Source: JBHEKP01 sp041859375 (GTDB lineage Bacteria > Hydrogenedentota > Hydrogenedentia > Hydrogenedentales > CAITNO01). From it: a DNA stretch of 26,565 nucleotides. The notes beneath the pieces are model-generated. The model made no database searches and was not told where the DNA came from. It was given only the letters and a program-made list of their open reading frames with translations. The stretch is from NCBI GenBank assembly GCA_041859375.1, contig JBHEKP010000076.1, positions 1 through 26,565 of the forward strand, given 5' to 3'. Both the position numbers and the translations under genes were made by a program. This document shows, one piece after another, positions 1 through 7,681 of the stretch. Position 1 is the first letter of the stretch, and every line of letters starts with the position of its first letter.

Positions 1-360
1 GCATTGCTTGCCGGTCATGAAGCACCGGCGGATGCGATTGTTGCCTGAGGATGGAGTGAAACAACCCGACTGCCCGCCCGAACCAGCCATGACCAGCTCC
101 TTATTACCTGATGAGCCCCATTTATGTGAACCCCGGTTTTAGGCCGGGGACAGGTAACCGCCAGTTCGGGCTTGACTCTACAGCTTTTTATGCGGCTTGT
201 CAATAGGCAAAAAAATCGGTGCCGCGGCATTGCCGCGCCGTGTTCGGCTTGCCACGCGCGGGGGCCGGGGCATAGAATAGGGTTTTCCAACAGGCATCAT
301 CGCCCCGGGCCGCCCGCAGGGGACGCGCCGCCGGGCGGCACAACAGGAAAGGACGCCGAG
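1..360. other. Leader/intergenic region upstream of rhaA
   Basis: No convincing gene is seen here. The reading frames present have no recognisable motif or ribosome binding site. Two short dyads are visible: 10-15 with 24-29 (GCCGGT/ACCGGC) and 131-136 with 144-149 (CCCCGG/CCGGGG). Neither is followed by a T-run, so neither is called a terminator. A TTGACT hexamer lies at 172-177 but has no good -10 at normal spacing. A 10-bp palindrome, TGCCGCGGCA, lies just upstream of the coding region at about 221-230. The rhaA promoter is probably in this stretch but could not be located. Confidence 0.5.
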
Positions 361-1635
361 ATGTACGTGACACCGAACGAGTCCCTGGTTGAGAAGGCAT
401 ACGCCGCCGCGCGCGAGGCCTATGCGGCCTATGGGGTGGACACTGAAGCCGCGATGGCACGGCTGGCTTCCGTACCCGTGTCGCTGCACTGCTGGCAGGG
501 TGACGACGTGGGCGGGTTTGAAAACCTGTCGGCGGCTTCGGGCGGCGGCATTCAGGCCACGGGTAATTATCCCGGCAAGGCGCGCACCCCGGAGCAGCTC
601 CGCCGGGACGCGGACAAGGCGCTGAGCCTGATTCCCGGCAGGCACCGCTTCAACATCCACGCGATGTACGCGGAGACGGGCGGCAAAAAGGTGGACCGCG
701 ACGCCCTCCAGCCGGAGCATTTCCAGAACTGGATCGACTGGGCCAAGGAGCGGGGCCTCGGCATCGACTTCAACCCCTCGTGCTTCGGCCATCCGAAGGC
801 GGATGACGGGTTCACCCTTTCCAGTTACGACGAGGGTGTCCGCAAGTTCTGGGTTGACCACTGCGTCATCAGCCGAAAAATTGCGGAGCACATCGGCGGC
901 GCGCTGGGCAACCCCTGCGTCACCAACCTGTGGATTCCCGACGGGTTCAAGGACATCCCGGTGGACCGGTACCGCTCACGTGAGCTGCTCATGGAGTCGC
1001 TGGACGCGGTGTTCGCGGAGCGCAGCGATCCGTCGCTGAACCTGGACGCGGTGGAGTCAAAACTGTTCGGCATCGGTTCGGAAAGCTGCGTCATCGGCTC
1101 GCACGAGTTTTACATGGGCTACGCGGTGAGCAGGAAGCTGCTGCTCACGCTGGACGCGGGCCATTTCCACCCGACGGAGGTCATCTCCGACAAGCTCAGC
1201 TCGGCGCTGCTGTACCTGGACGAGATTCTCCTGCATGTGAGCCGCGGCGTGCGCTGGGACAGCGACCACGTGGTCATCCTCTCCGACGAGCTTCGCGCCA
1301 TCGCGGAGGAAATCGTGCGCAACAACTTTGAAAAGCGGGTGCACATCGGCCTGGACTTCTTTGACGCGAGCATCAACCGCCTCGCGGCCTGGGTCATCGG
1401 CACGCGCAACATGATCAAGGCGCTGCTCATCGCGATGCTGGAGCCGACCGACACGCTCCGCGCGCTGGAGCAGGAGGGCAACTACACCGCCCGCCTCGCG
1501 ATGCTGGAGGAGTTGAAGACGCTGCCCTTCGGCGCGGTGTGGGACTGCTACTGCCTGAAGCAGGGCGTGCCCGCGGGCGCCGGCTGGCTGAACGATGTGG
1601 TGAAGTACGAGCAGGACGTGCTGTCCAAGCGGTAA
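361..1635 (+). CDS. rhaA: L-rhamnose isomerase
   Basis: This enzyme interconverts L-rhamnose and L-rhamnulose, the first step of cytoplasmic rhamnose catabolism. The 424-residue product is close to the 419 residues of E. coli RhaA and is colinear with it from end to end. Diagnostic blocks are HCWQGDD (residues 43-49), GGIQATGNYPGKAR, DFNPSCFGHP, NLWIPDGFKD, AVESKLFGIGSES, LDAGHFHPTEVISDK, RWDSDHVV and HIGLDFFDASINR. These blocks carry the acidic and histidine residues of the metal site known in the family. The frame is open further upstream, but ATG 361 is chosen because AGGAAAGG precedes it and the homology begins there. A strong hairpin terminator follows directly. No rhamnulokinase (rhaB) or rhamnulose-1-phosphate aldolase (rhaD) is present in the window. 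The closest kinase is the ribulokinase-type gene at 5645-7312, on the other strand. Confidence 0.96.
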   Translation: MYVTPNESLVEKAYAAAREAYAAYGVDTEAAMARLASVPVSLHCWQGDDVGGFENLSAASGGGIQATGNYPGKARTPEQLRRDADKALSLIPGRHRFNIHAMYAETGGKKVDRDALQPEHFQNWIDWAKERGLGIDFNPSCFGHPKADDGFTLSSYDEGVRKFWVDHCVISRKIAEHIGGALGNPCVTNLWIPDGFKDIPVDRYRSRELLMESLDAVFAERSDPSLNLDAVESKLFGIGSESCVIGSHEFYMGYAVSRKLLLTLDAGHFHPTEVISDKLSSALLYLDEILLHVSRGVRWDSDHVVILSDELRAIAEEIVRNNFEKRVHIGLDFFDASINRLAAWVIGTRNMIKALLIAMLEPTDTLRALEQEGNYTARLAMLEELKTLPFGAVWDCYCLKQGVPAGAGWLNDVVKYEQDVLSKR

Positions 1636-1650
1636 CCCCCAAAAACACAC

Positions 1651-1691
1651 GACGGGCGCGGGACCGCAAGGCCCGCGCCCGTCTCTTTTTT
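1651..1691. terminator. Bidirectional intrinsic terminator between rhaA and the esterase gene
   Basis: A perfect 12-bp stem (GACGGGCGCGGG at 1651-1662 with CCCGCGCCCGTC at 1672-1683) has a 9-nt loop and is followed by TCTTTTTT on the plus strand. The minus strand also has a short T-run after the stem (the complement of AAAAA at 1641-1645). It therefore probably ends both convergent transcripts. Confidence 0.9.
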
Positions 1692-1694
1692 GGG

Positions 1695-3188
1695 TTATTT
1701 TGCGGCGGGCGCGGGAGCCACTGGGATGGGGCCGAAACTGGGCAGGCCCATGCCGTCACCGTCGGTGATGTTTGCCACGGGATTCAACCCCTGGGCATAG
1801 GACACCTGCGCGCCGGGCTCGACGGGGGCGCAGCGCAGGATGACCCTGTTGGGCTTTTCCGGATCAAAGGCGATGTCGAAGAACCAGTCGAATTCAGGAT
1901 CGCCCTCCTTTTTTATCATGGTGAAACCGCGGGGCAGCCCGTCGGCGCGCAGCGCGCCCGCCACATTGTCAAAGTCCACGAGGATTGTGCCGCGCCCCTC
2001 GTCGGCAAAGGCGGCGGAGGCCACCTCGATGCCCCGTCGCGGCTCCGCGCCGTCCCTGACCAGGGGCAGGGCGATGCGGGCCATGCGCATGCCCAGGATT
2101 TTATGGCCCTCCCAGCCGATGTGTATGATGTCGCTCAGGGGGAGGTCTATTGTGGGGACCATGCGCACGCCCGGCACCTCGGCGGCGAGCCGCCGCTGCT
2201 GGTTGCGCACACCGCCCCACATCGGCCCGAGTTCCTGCGGCATGATCATCACCCGCCCGAGCTGCGCGGTGATAAACACCATGTCCGGGTTGCCGGAATC
2301 GCGGCGGGTTGCCTCCGCAAACGCCTTGAACCGATCAAAATAGGTACCATGCACGGCGGGATCGGTGCTTGAGGCGTCAGACTCGCCCTGGTACCAGAGC
2401 ATGCCGCGCACACGCCCGCCCGCGCGGCCGATTTGCTGAATCATGTTTCCGTAAAGGCTTGCCTCCCCCCTGGGCAGCAGCGCCGGATCCCATTCGCCGA
2501 GCGAGGTGCCGCCGAAGGCCGTGGGGATGACCCCCTGGGGCACGCCGCTCTCGCGGGCCAGCCATCCGGCAAAGAAGGTGTCGCATCCCGCGCCGCCCCA
2601 GAATTCACCCCGCGCACGTACTTCTTCACGGGTCTTGAGGATGTCCTCCTCCGTCTTGAAGCCGCCCCGGTTCATGAGCAGGTCCTTCATGACCCGCGCG
2701 TCGGACTCGACAAGGCGGTGGGTGGGCGGCACGGCGGGCTTCCACACGTTGTCCATGCCAAGCATGTTCACCAGCGGATTGGGAGGCTGTTTTTCTTTGA
2801 TTGGCGCGGCACCCTGCATGTTCGACTGCCCCGCCAGCACCCAAAGGTCGCCGACAAGGACGCCGTCGAACCGTTTCAACAGGGTTTCCGTGCCGTCATC
2901 ATTGGCAAGCACCACGTCGATCCGGTAGGGGCCGCCGGTTTTCAGACCGTTGATTTGCACGGTTCCGCCGGGCTGGAGGTCCTTTGCCTCCCCGGACTGC
3001 ACCACCACGCCATGGTGGTAGACGGTATGTTTCACCGTGGCACCCGCAGGCGGCGCACCGCAGGAAACCGCCGCTGTTGCGGTGCCGTCCGCGCCGCGCT
3101 GCAGCACCTGGTAATCACCCTGCAACACCACCGGGTCCGCCATGGCCCCGCCCGCCAGCGCCAGCACCAAAGTCAAAATAATCCGCAT
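1695..3188 (-). CDS. Secreted sialate O-acetylesterase-type (SASA) carbohydrate esterase
   Basis: The predicted product is an exported esterase that removes acetyl groups from sugars (SASA/DUF303, SGNH-like; related to sialate O-acetylesterase and CE6 acetylxylan esterases). The 497-residue protein starts with a signal peptide (MRIILTLVLALAGGAMA). A beta-rich domain of about 100 residues follows, then GQSNMQG (120-126), where Ser122 is the likely nucleophile. WYQGES lies at 265-270. A distal DLPLSDIIHIGWEGH block lies near 348-362 and holds candidate Asp and His residues. ATG 3188 is preferred over upstream in-frame starts because AAGGA lies about 10 nt before it and the signal peptide begins there. 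It lies 70 nt downstream of the glycosyltransferase gene on the same strand and may share its transcript. The real substrate (acetylated xylan, rhamnan or sialic acid) cannot be read from sequence. Confidence 0.85.
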   Translation of the reverse strand: MRIILTLVLALAGGAMADPVVLQGDYQVLQRGADGTATAAVSCGAPPAGATVKHTVYHHGVVVQSGEAKDLQPGGTVQINGLKTGGPYRIDVVLANDDGTETLLKRFDGVLVGDLWVLAGQSNMQGAAPIKEKQPPNPLVNMLGMDNVWKPAVPPTHRLVESDARVMKDLLMNRGGFKTEEDILKTREEVRARGEFWGGAGCDTFFAGWLARESGVPQGVIPTAFGGTSLGEWDPALLPRGEASLYGNMIQQIGRAGGRVRGMLWYQGESDASSTDPAVHGTYFDRFKAFAEATRRDSGNPDMVFITAQLGRVMIMPQELGPMWGGVRNQQRRLAAEVPGVRMVPTIDLPLSDIIHIGWEGHKILGMRMARIALPLVRDGAEPRRGIEVASAAFADEGRGTILVDFDNVAGALRADGLPRGFTMIKKEGDPEFDWFFDIAFDPEKPNRVILRCAPVEPGAQVSYAQGLNPVANITDGDGMGLPSFGPIPVAPAPAAK

Positions 3189-3258
3189 GGTCTGTTGTTC
3201 CTTGCTTGTTTCGCACCCGCGCGCGTCCGGAACGCGGGCGCATGGGGTCTCGCCTGTG

Positions 3259-5562
3259 TCAGTTGAGGTCCGGCCCGCCGGTTGGCCCGCAAAGGGCCAT
3301 GATATCAGAACGCACCATGTCCGCGTCCTCCTGATGCCCCAGCGCCCTGTGGGATTTTTCAATAATTGCCAACGCCCGGCAGGTTGTCTTTGAATCGTAT
3401 GAAAGGGCCAGCACCCTGCAGGCCTCCGCGAGGGCCCTTTCATACTCAAAGCGCTCCATAAGCAGCCGCGCCTTGTGCCAGCCGCACCAAAAATTGTCCG
3501 GTTGAACGCTTATGCCGGAATTGAACCGGTCAAGCGCGCATTCAAACTGCCGTGTTTTTCGGTAATATTTTCCAAGCTCCAAATAAACATTGGCGTCTTT
3601 GGTCCGGTTGTTCACCGCGTTTTCCAGCGCTGCAACCGCCTCCTCCTCGCGGTTCGGCAGGGAAATCAGCAGTTTGCCCAGCGCGGCCCACAGCCATGGG
3701 TCATGCGGGACGGCCTGAAGCGCCATCCGGCACATGGCCTCAACTTCGCCGGGCTGGTTTCGCACGGCGGGATGCGCCATGTACCTGAAGGCCGCCTCAA
3801 CCCGGAAGGCATCGGTGTTGCCGGTGCGCACCAAATGGGTGAGGGTTTCCAGGGCTTTTTCCGCCATGCCATGCCCCTGAAAAAAATCAGCGGCACAAAG
3901 CCACAATTCGTCGTCCCCGGGAAACCGCGAAAGCGCCAATCCGATGATGCCGCATTCTTCCTGGATATTACTCAGATCCGTGCCGGCGGGTCCTGTCCCC
4001 TCGTTAACCCAAAACAGCACCTCGCTGTCATAGGAAACCTGGCTGAACAGCCCCCCCGTCCACGCGCATGCCAACAGCGACACCGCCAGGGCCAGCCGCA
4101 CCGGCACCCTGCCGGAGCAGACCCATCGAAGCAGGCTTGTGACGCCAAAACCGGAAAGGACGCACATCAGCGGAATAATGGGAACCCGGTACAGGTTGCC
4201 GACTATGAGAAAATAATACGGCAGGCTCCAAAGAAACAGAAACGCGCACAGCAGGAGAACGCCCATCGCGGTTTCGCGCCCCGTGGATTCACCCTGTAAA
4301 GCAATTTTTTTTCCGGGGGGCAAAAAAAGAAACACCAGACCCGCGATGCCCGCCGCGAGCAGCCCCGCAAAGCCCACGGGGAGAAACCTGAGCAGTGACA
4401 CCCGCCCAATCACCCCGTCCCTGGTGACATGGGTGACCTCTCTCGCGCCCCAGAACATCATGAAGCGTTTTGCGACAAGCCCAAGGTAGCGGCGGGGATC
4501 ATCGGTGATAAAGTCCAGGGCCTTTTTGCCCAAGAAGACGCTGGCTTCGTTCATGGTCAACTCGCCGCCCGGCTGTGATTTGGACCACTCGCGCCACTCG
4601 CGGTAAAGATCCGCTTCTATCCTGGGATCCGTCTCAAAGGTGTGGGTGCCGTTTGAGTTGGGGTGCGCGCCAAGGTACAAGGTCCAGCCAATCCCCGACG
4701 AGGGCATGGTCAAACGGCCTTCAGCCTTGTAATTCCGAATCAGCACCGGGGAAAAGATGGCCGCAAAACCGAGTGAAAACGCCAGCACCTGCGCGGCCGC
4801 GGTGCGAAAACGCACCCGGGAATAATTCCTGCGAAGAAGCGCATTCACATCCGCGGCAACCAGCCCAACCCAGGCGAGGCTCACAGGCACAAAAAGGACG
4901 CACGCCGGGGCGGTGATTACCAGGGCCGACTGTGTGATGCCCGCGACGAAGGCCCAATTGTTGTTGACGGCGTTCTGCCATTTCAGGAGTGACACCAGGG
5001 AGGCCATGATCAAAAAAGCCGAGAGCACCGGGGCGTGCAACATGACGTCATAAAGCGGCAGAATCCAATAGGTGGCGGCGAAAAGCCCCGCCGCCGCCGC
5101 CGCCATCCTTCCAAACAGCATTCTGGCGGCGATGTAAACCAAAAGCACCGTGCCAAGACCGAGGCATATCTGGGCAACGCGGACCGGCATGTCGGGGGTG
5201 CCGGAGAGTGCGAGAAGAACGCTCAAAAAAAACGGATATCCGGGGGGGCGCAGATAAATCCTGTTTTGCTCCTGGAGATAGGGATTCGCCAGGTGATCTA
5301 TCCATCTGCTGTCGGTGGAAACAGGCGGAAGGCCCAGCATGTAGCGCCAACTATTTGCGATATCGTTCGCAAAGGCATAAAAGCAGTAGGGGTCCCCGTG
5401 GCCGTTCTCAATTTTGATTAAATGGGGGTAATGAAGGCACTCATGGAGGAAACTGAAACGAACCACTGCGGCGGTGAGCAGGATGAGGCCTATGACACAA
5501 CACTCCGGCCATATGCGCCCGCCTGCCGCCCTGTCGCCAGATTTTCCGGCAAATAACCTCAT
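3259..5562 (-). CDS. GT-C (PMT/ArnT-like, GT39/GT83-type) membrane glycosyltransferase with C-terminal TPR repeats
   Basis: This is a 767-residue integral membrane protein. It has an N-terminal helix at about 22-40 and then a first extracytoplasmic loop with an acidic pair in GHGDPYCFYAFAND (about 54-67), as expected for GT-C enzymes that use lipid-linked sugars. RPPGYPFF at about 105-112 is a hallmark of the PMT_2-type superfamily. Many hydrophobic helices follow to about residue 490. The last roughly 250 residues are soluble, with repeated helical pairs resembling tetratricopeptide repeats (for example PWLWAALGKLL, ANVYLELGKYYRKTRQFECAL). GT-C/TPR fusions are known in PVC-type and related bacteria, where sugar acceptors are usually unknown. 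Start ATG 5562 is supported by AGGGGTGG upstream. The gene sits 82 nt after araB on the same strand. Acceptor and sugar donor are not predictable. Confidence 0.8.
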   Translation of the reverse strand: MRLFAGKSGDRAAGGRIWPECCVIGLILLTAAVVRFSFLHECLHYPHLIKIENGHGDPYCFYAFANDIANSWRYMLGLPPVSTDSRWIDHLANPYLQEQNRIYLRPPGYPFFLSVLLALSGTPDMPVRVAQICLGLGTVLLVYIAARMLFGRMAAAAAGLFAATYWILPLYDVMLHAPVLSAFLIMASLVSLLKWQNAVNNNWAFVAGITQSALVITAPACVLFVPVSLAWVGLVAADVNALLRRNYSRVRFRTAAAQVLAFSLGFAAIFSPVLIRNYKAEGRLTMPSSGIGWTLYLGAHPNSNGTHTFETDPRIEADLYREWREWSKSQPGGELTMNEASVFLGKKALDFITDDPRRYLGLVAKRFMMFWGAREVTHVTRDGVIGRVSLLRFLPVGFAGLLAAGIAGLVFLFLPPGKKIALQGESTGRETAMGVLLLCAFLFLWSLPYYFLIVGNLYRVPIIPLMCVLSGFGVTSLLRWVCSGRVPVRLALAVSLLACAWTGGLFSQVSYDSEVLFWVNEGTGPAGTDLSNIQEECGIIGLALSRFPGDDELWLCAADFFQGHGMAEKALETLTHLVRTGNTDAFRVEAAFRYMAHPAVRNQPGEVEAMCRMALQAVPHDPWLWAALGKLLISLPNREEEAVAALENAVNNRTKDANVYLELGKYYRKTRQFECALDRFNSGISVQPDNFWCGWHKARLLMERFEYERALAEACRVLALSYDSKTTCRALAIIEKSHRALGHQEDADMVRSDIMALCGPTGGPDLN

Positions 5563-5644
5563 GCCGCCACCCCTGTTTGTCCCACACCGGCGGGGTGTGT
5601 CGCCTACTCACACCCCGCCCACGCCCAAACCGCGACGCGCCGTG

Positions 5645-7312
5645 TCAGGCGCGCGCCTTGTCCCTGATTGAGAGCAACTCCTTCATCACGGTGAACAGCC
5701 CCCCCTGGTGGTCGCGCACGCCGAAATTGTCATGGACCTGCCGGTACAGGGCGAAAAGCTCCCCGTAGACCCGCGCGTTTTCCGCATCCGGCGTGTACAC
5801 CTTTTCGTCCACCAGCACCATGGCCTTTGCCGCGGCGGCAAAGTCGGAATGCGCCCCGGCGGCGACGGCGCCGGCCATGGCCGCGCCCACGGCGCAGGTT
5901 TGTGTGCTGGCGGATATTTCCAGGGGCCGGTTCATCACGTCGGCGTAGATCTGCATGAGCATGGCGTTCTTGCCGGAGATGCCGCCGCAGTTGACGATGC
6001 GGTCCACCGCCACGCCGTACTCAATGAAACGCTCCATGATGACCCGCGCGCCGAAGGCTGTGGCCTCGATGAGCGCCCGGTAGACCTCTTCCGGCTTTGT
6101 GTGCAGGGTCATGCCGAGCACCGCGCCGGTGAGGCGCTGGTCCACGAGCACCGTGCGGTTGCCGTTGTGCCAGTCGAGCGCGAGGAGCCCGCTTTCCCCC
6201 GGCTTGAGCGCGGCGGCCTTGGCGGTGAGCGACTCGTGAGTCTCCCCCTCCGGCTTCATGCAGCCCACAAACCAGTTGAAGATGTCGCCCACGGCGGACT
6301 GGCCCGCCTCCATTCCGTAACATCCAGGCAGGATGGATTCAGGCACGATGCCGCAGAGGCCGGGGATGTCGGGCAGTTCCCGGTCCAGGGGCGCCACCAT
6401 CATGTCGCAGCAGGAGGTGCCGATAATCTTCACGAGCGTGCCGGGGCGGATGCCGGAACCCACCGCGCCCAGATGCGCGTCAAAAGCGCCCATCGCCACG
6501 GGTGTCCCGGCGGGCAGGCCCAGTTTTTCCGCCCATTCTGCGGTGAGACCGCCCGCGCTGTCCGCCACATCATAGGCCGCGGCGGGGAGGGTCTGCTGTA
6601 TGCGGACCAGTTCGGGATCCAACGCCGCCACGAATTCGGCGTCGGGATAGCCGCCCCAGCCGGGGTTGAACATGGCCTTGTGCCCGGCGGCGCAGACACA
6701 CCGCTTGATTCGTGAGGGGTGGTCCGTGCCGGTGAGAATGCCGGTCATCCAGTCGGCGTGCTCCACCCAGGTGTGCATCGCCGCGAAGACGTTGGGCGCG
6801 GCGCGCCTGCACCGGAGCAGTTTTGACCAGAACCACTCGGATGAGTAGGTGCCGCCGCATTTGGCCAGGTATTCGGGGCGCATGCGCGCCGCCAGTGCGG
6901 TGATCTCCGCCGCCTCAGCATGGCCCGTATGGTCCTTCCAGAGCCATGCCATCGCGTTGGGGTCCGTATTGAATTCATCCAGCAGGGCCAGGGGGGTGCC
7001 GTTGGCGTCCACCGGCAGGGGGGTGGAGCCGGTGGTGTCCACGCCCACGCCCACCACCTGTGCGGGGGAAAAGCCGGGGGTCGCCGCAGCCTGGCGCAGC
7101 GCATCGGTCACCGTCGCCACCGTGCCGTCAAGGTAGTCCTGCGGATGCTGGCGCGCAAGATCAGGGTTGCGGGGGTCCAAAACCACCCCCTTTTCCCCCG
7201 TGGGATAATTGAACACGCTGGTGGCGATTTCCGTGCCGTTGGCAATGTTCACCACAACCGCGCGCACCGAGTTGGTGCCGAAATCAATCCCGATGGCGTA
7301 CTTTTCGCCCAT
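5645..7312 (-). CDS. araB: Ribulokinase (FGGY carbohydrate kinase, AraB type)
   Basis: The product is an ATP-dependent sugar kinase of the FGGY family. AraB phosphorylates L-ribulose, with some members also using other ketopentoses. The 555 residues compare with 566 in E. coli AraB and align along the whole length. Seen motifs are IGIDFGTNSVRAVVV (N-terminal phosphate-binding loop), GVGVDTTGSTP, NAMAWLWKDHT, GGTYSSEWFWSKLL, AGHKAMFNPGWGGYP, GAFDAHLGAVGSG, KIIGTSCCDMM, EAGQSAVGDIFNW, LDWHNGNRT and the C-terminal NCGGISGKNAMLMQIYAD signature. The start ATG follows AAAGGATG. A TATAAT box lies 55-60 nt upstream. No araA or araD is nearby, and the only sugar isomerase in the window is rhaA. A role on L-rhamnulose or another ketose is therefore possible, though the sequence fits AraB better than RhaB. 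Confidence 0.92.
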   Translation of the reverse strand: MGEKYAIGIDFGTNSVRAVVVNIANGTEIATSVFNYPTGEKGVVLDPRNPDLARQHPQDYLDGTVATVTDALRQAAATPGFSPAQVVGVGVDTTGSTPLPVDANGTPLALLDEFNTDPNAMAWLWKDHTGHAEAAEITALAARMRPEYLAKCGGTYSSEWFWSKLLRCRRAAPNVFAAMHTWVEHADWMTGILTGTDHPSRIKRCVCAAGHKAMFNPGWGGYPDAEFVAALDPELVRIQQTLPAAAYDVADSAGGLTAEWAEKLGLPAGTPVAMGAFDAHLGAVGSGIRPGTLVKIIGTSCCDMMVAPLDRELPDIPGLCGIVPESILPGCYGMEAGQSAVGDIFNWFVGCMKPEGETHESLTAKAAALKPGESGLLALDWHNGNRTVLVDQRLTGAVLGMTLHTKPEEVYRALIEATAFGARVIMERFIEYGVAVDRIVNCGGISGKNAMLMQIYADVMNRPLEISASTQTCAVGAAMAGAVAAGAHSDFAAAAKAMVLVDEKVYTPDAENARVYGELFALYRQVHDNFGVRDHQGGLFTVMKELLSIRDKARA

Positions 7313-7681
7313 AAAACATCCTTTCCCATTTTTGACAACATGCCAGTGACAAGCGACTTCGAGGCCATTATAGCGAATACCCCCGCAGATTTAACATTTC
7401 CAGGGAAGAGTGCGGCCCGGTTGGCATGGAGAAATATTTGACACCCTGCCTGCGTTTTGAATTAAACGGTGATTTTGCAAAAACAAGCACCACTGTTTGA
7501 TGATTGAGAGTCTTGATTTCAGGCATCAAGCGGTTCCTGAGGACCGGATCAACTGCGGCGGGGCAGGTGGGTGAAAAGCCCCGGGACTGTGTTAATATTG
7601 TGAAAGCCGTGGCCTTCTTGAGTTTTTGGCGCGAGGCAGGCCGCTGATCATTCAAAACTGGCTTATGAAAGACATTATCCG
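7313..7681. other. Divergent intergenic region between araB and the radical SAM gene
   Basis: No gene is supported here. A possible minus-strand frame at 7368-7655 has no family signature. The araB promoter lies at the left side. Towards the radical SAM gene, a perfect TTGACA is present at 7438-7443, with ATTAAA 17 nt further on, which is a weak -10. A TGT plus TAATAT stretch near 7588-7598 is another possible extended -10. The minus strand carries TTGTCA twice with a 14-nt period (complement at 7333-7338 and 7347-7352), just downstream of the araB -10. It could be an operator, but this is only a suggestion. Confidence 0.4.
7367..7372 (-). promoter_or_regulatory. Putative araB promoter (-10 TATAAT)
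   Basis: The complement of ATTATA at 7367-7372 is a consensus TATAAT, giving a predicted start near 7360 and a leader of about 48 nt before the araB ATG at 7312. No good -35 is present at 16-18 nt spacing, so activator help or weak basal activity is possible. Confidence 0.55.

Noticed and set aside
172..360. N-terminal extension of rhaA to 172
   Set aside because: RhaA homology starts at 361, where AGGAAAGG is well placed. The upstream part is not like any RhaA.
7368..7655. A 95-codon minus-strand frame in the araB/radical SAM gap
   Set aside because: No motif, no ribosome binding site, and it covers the araB promoter.
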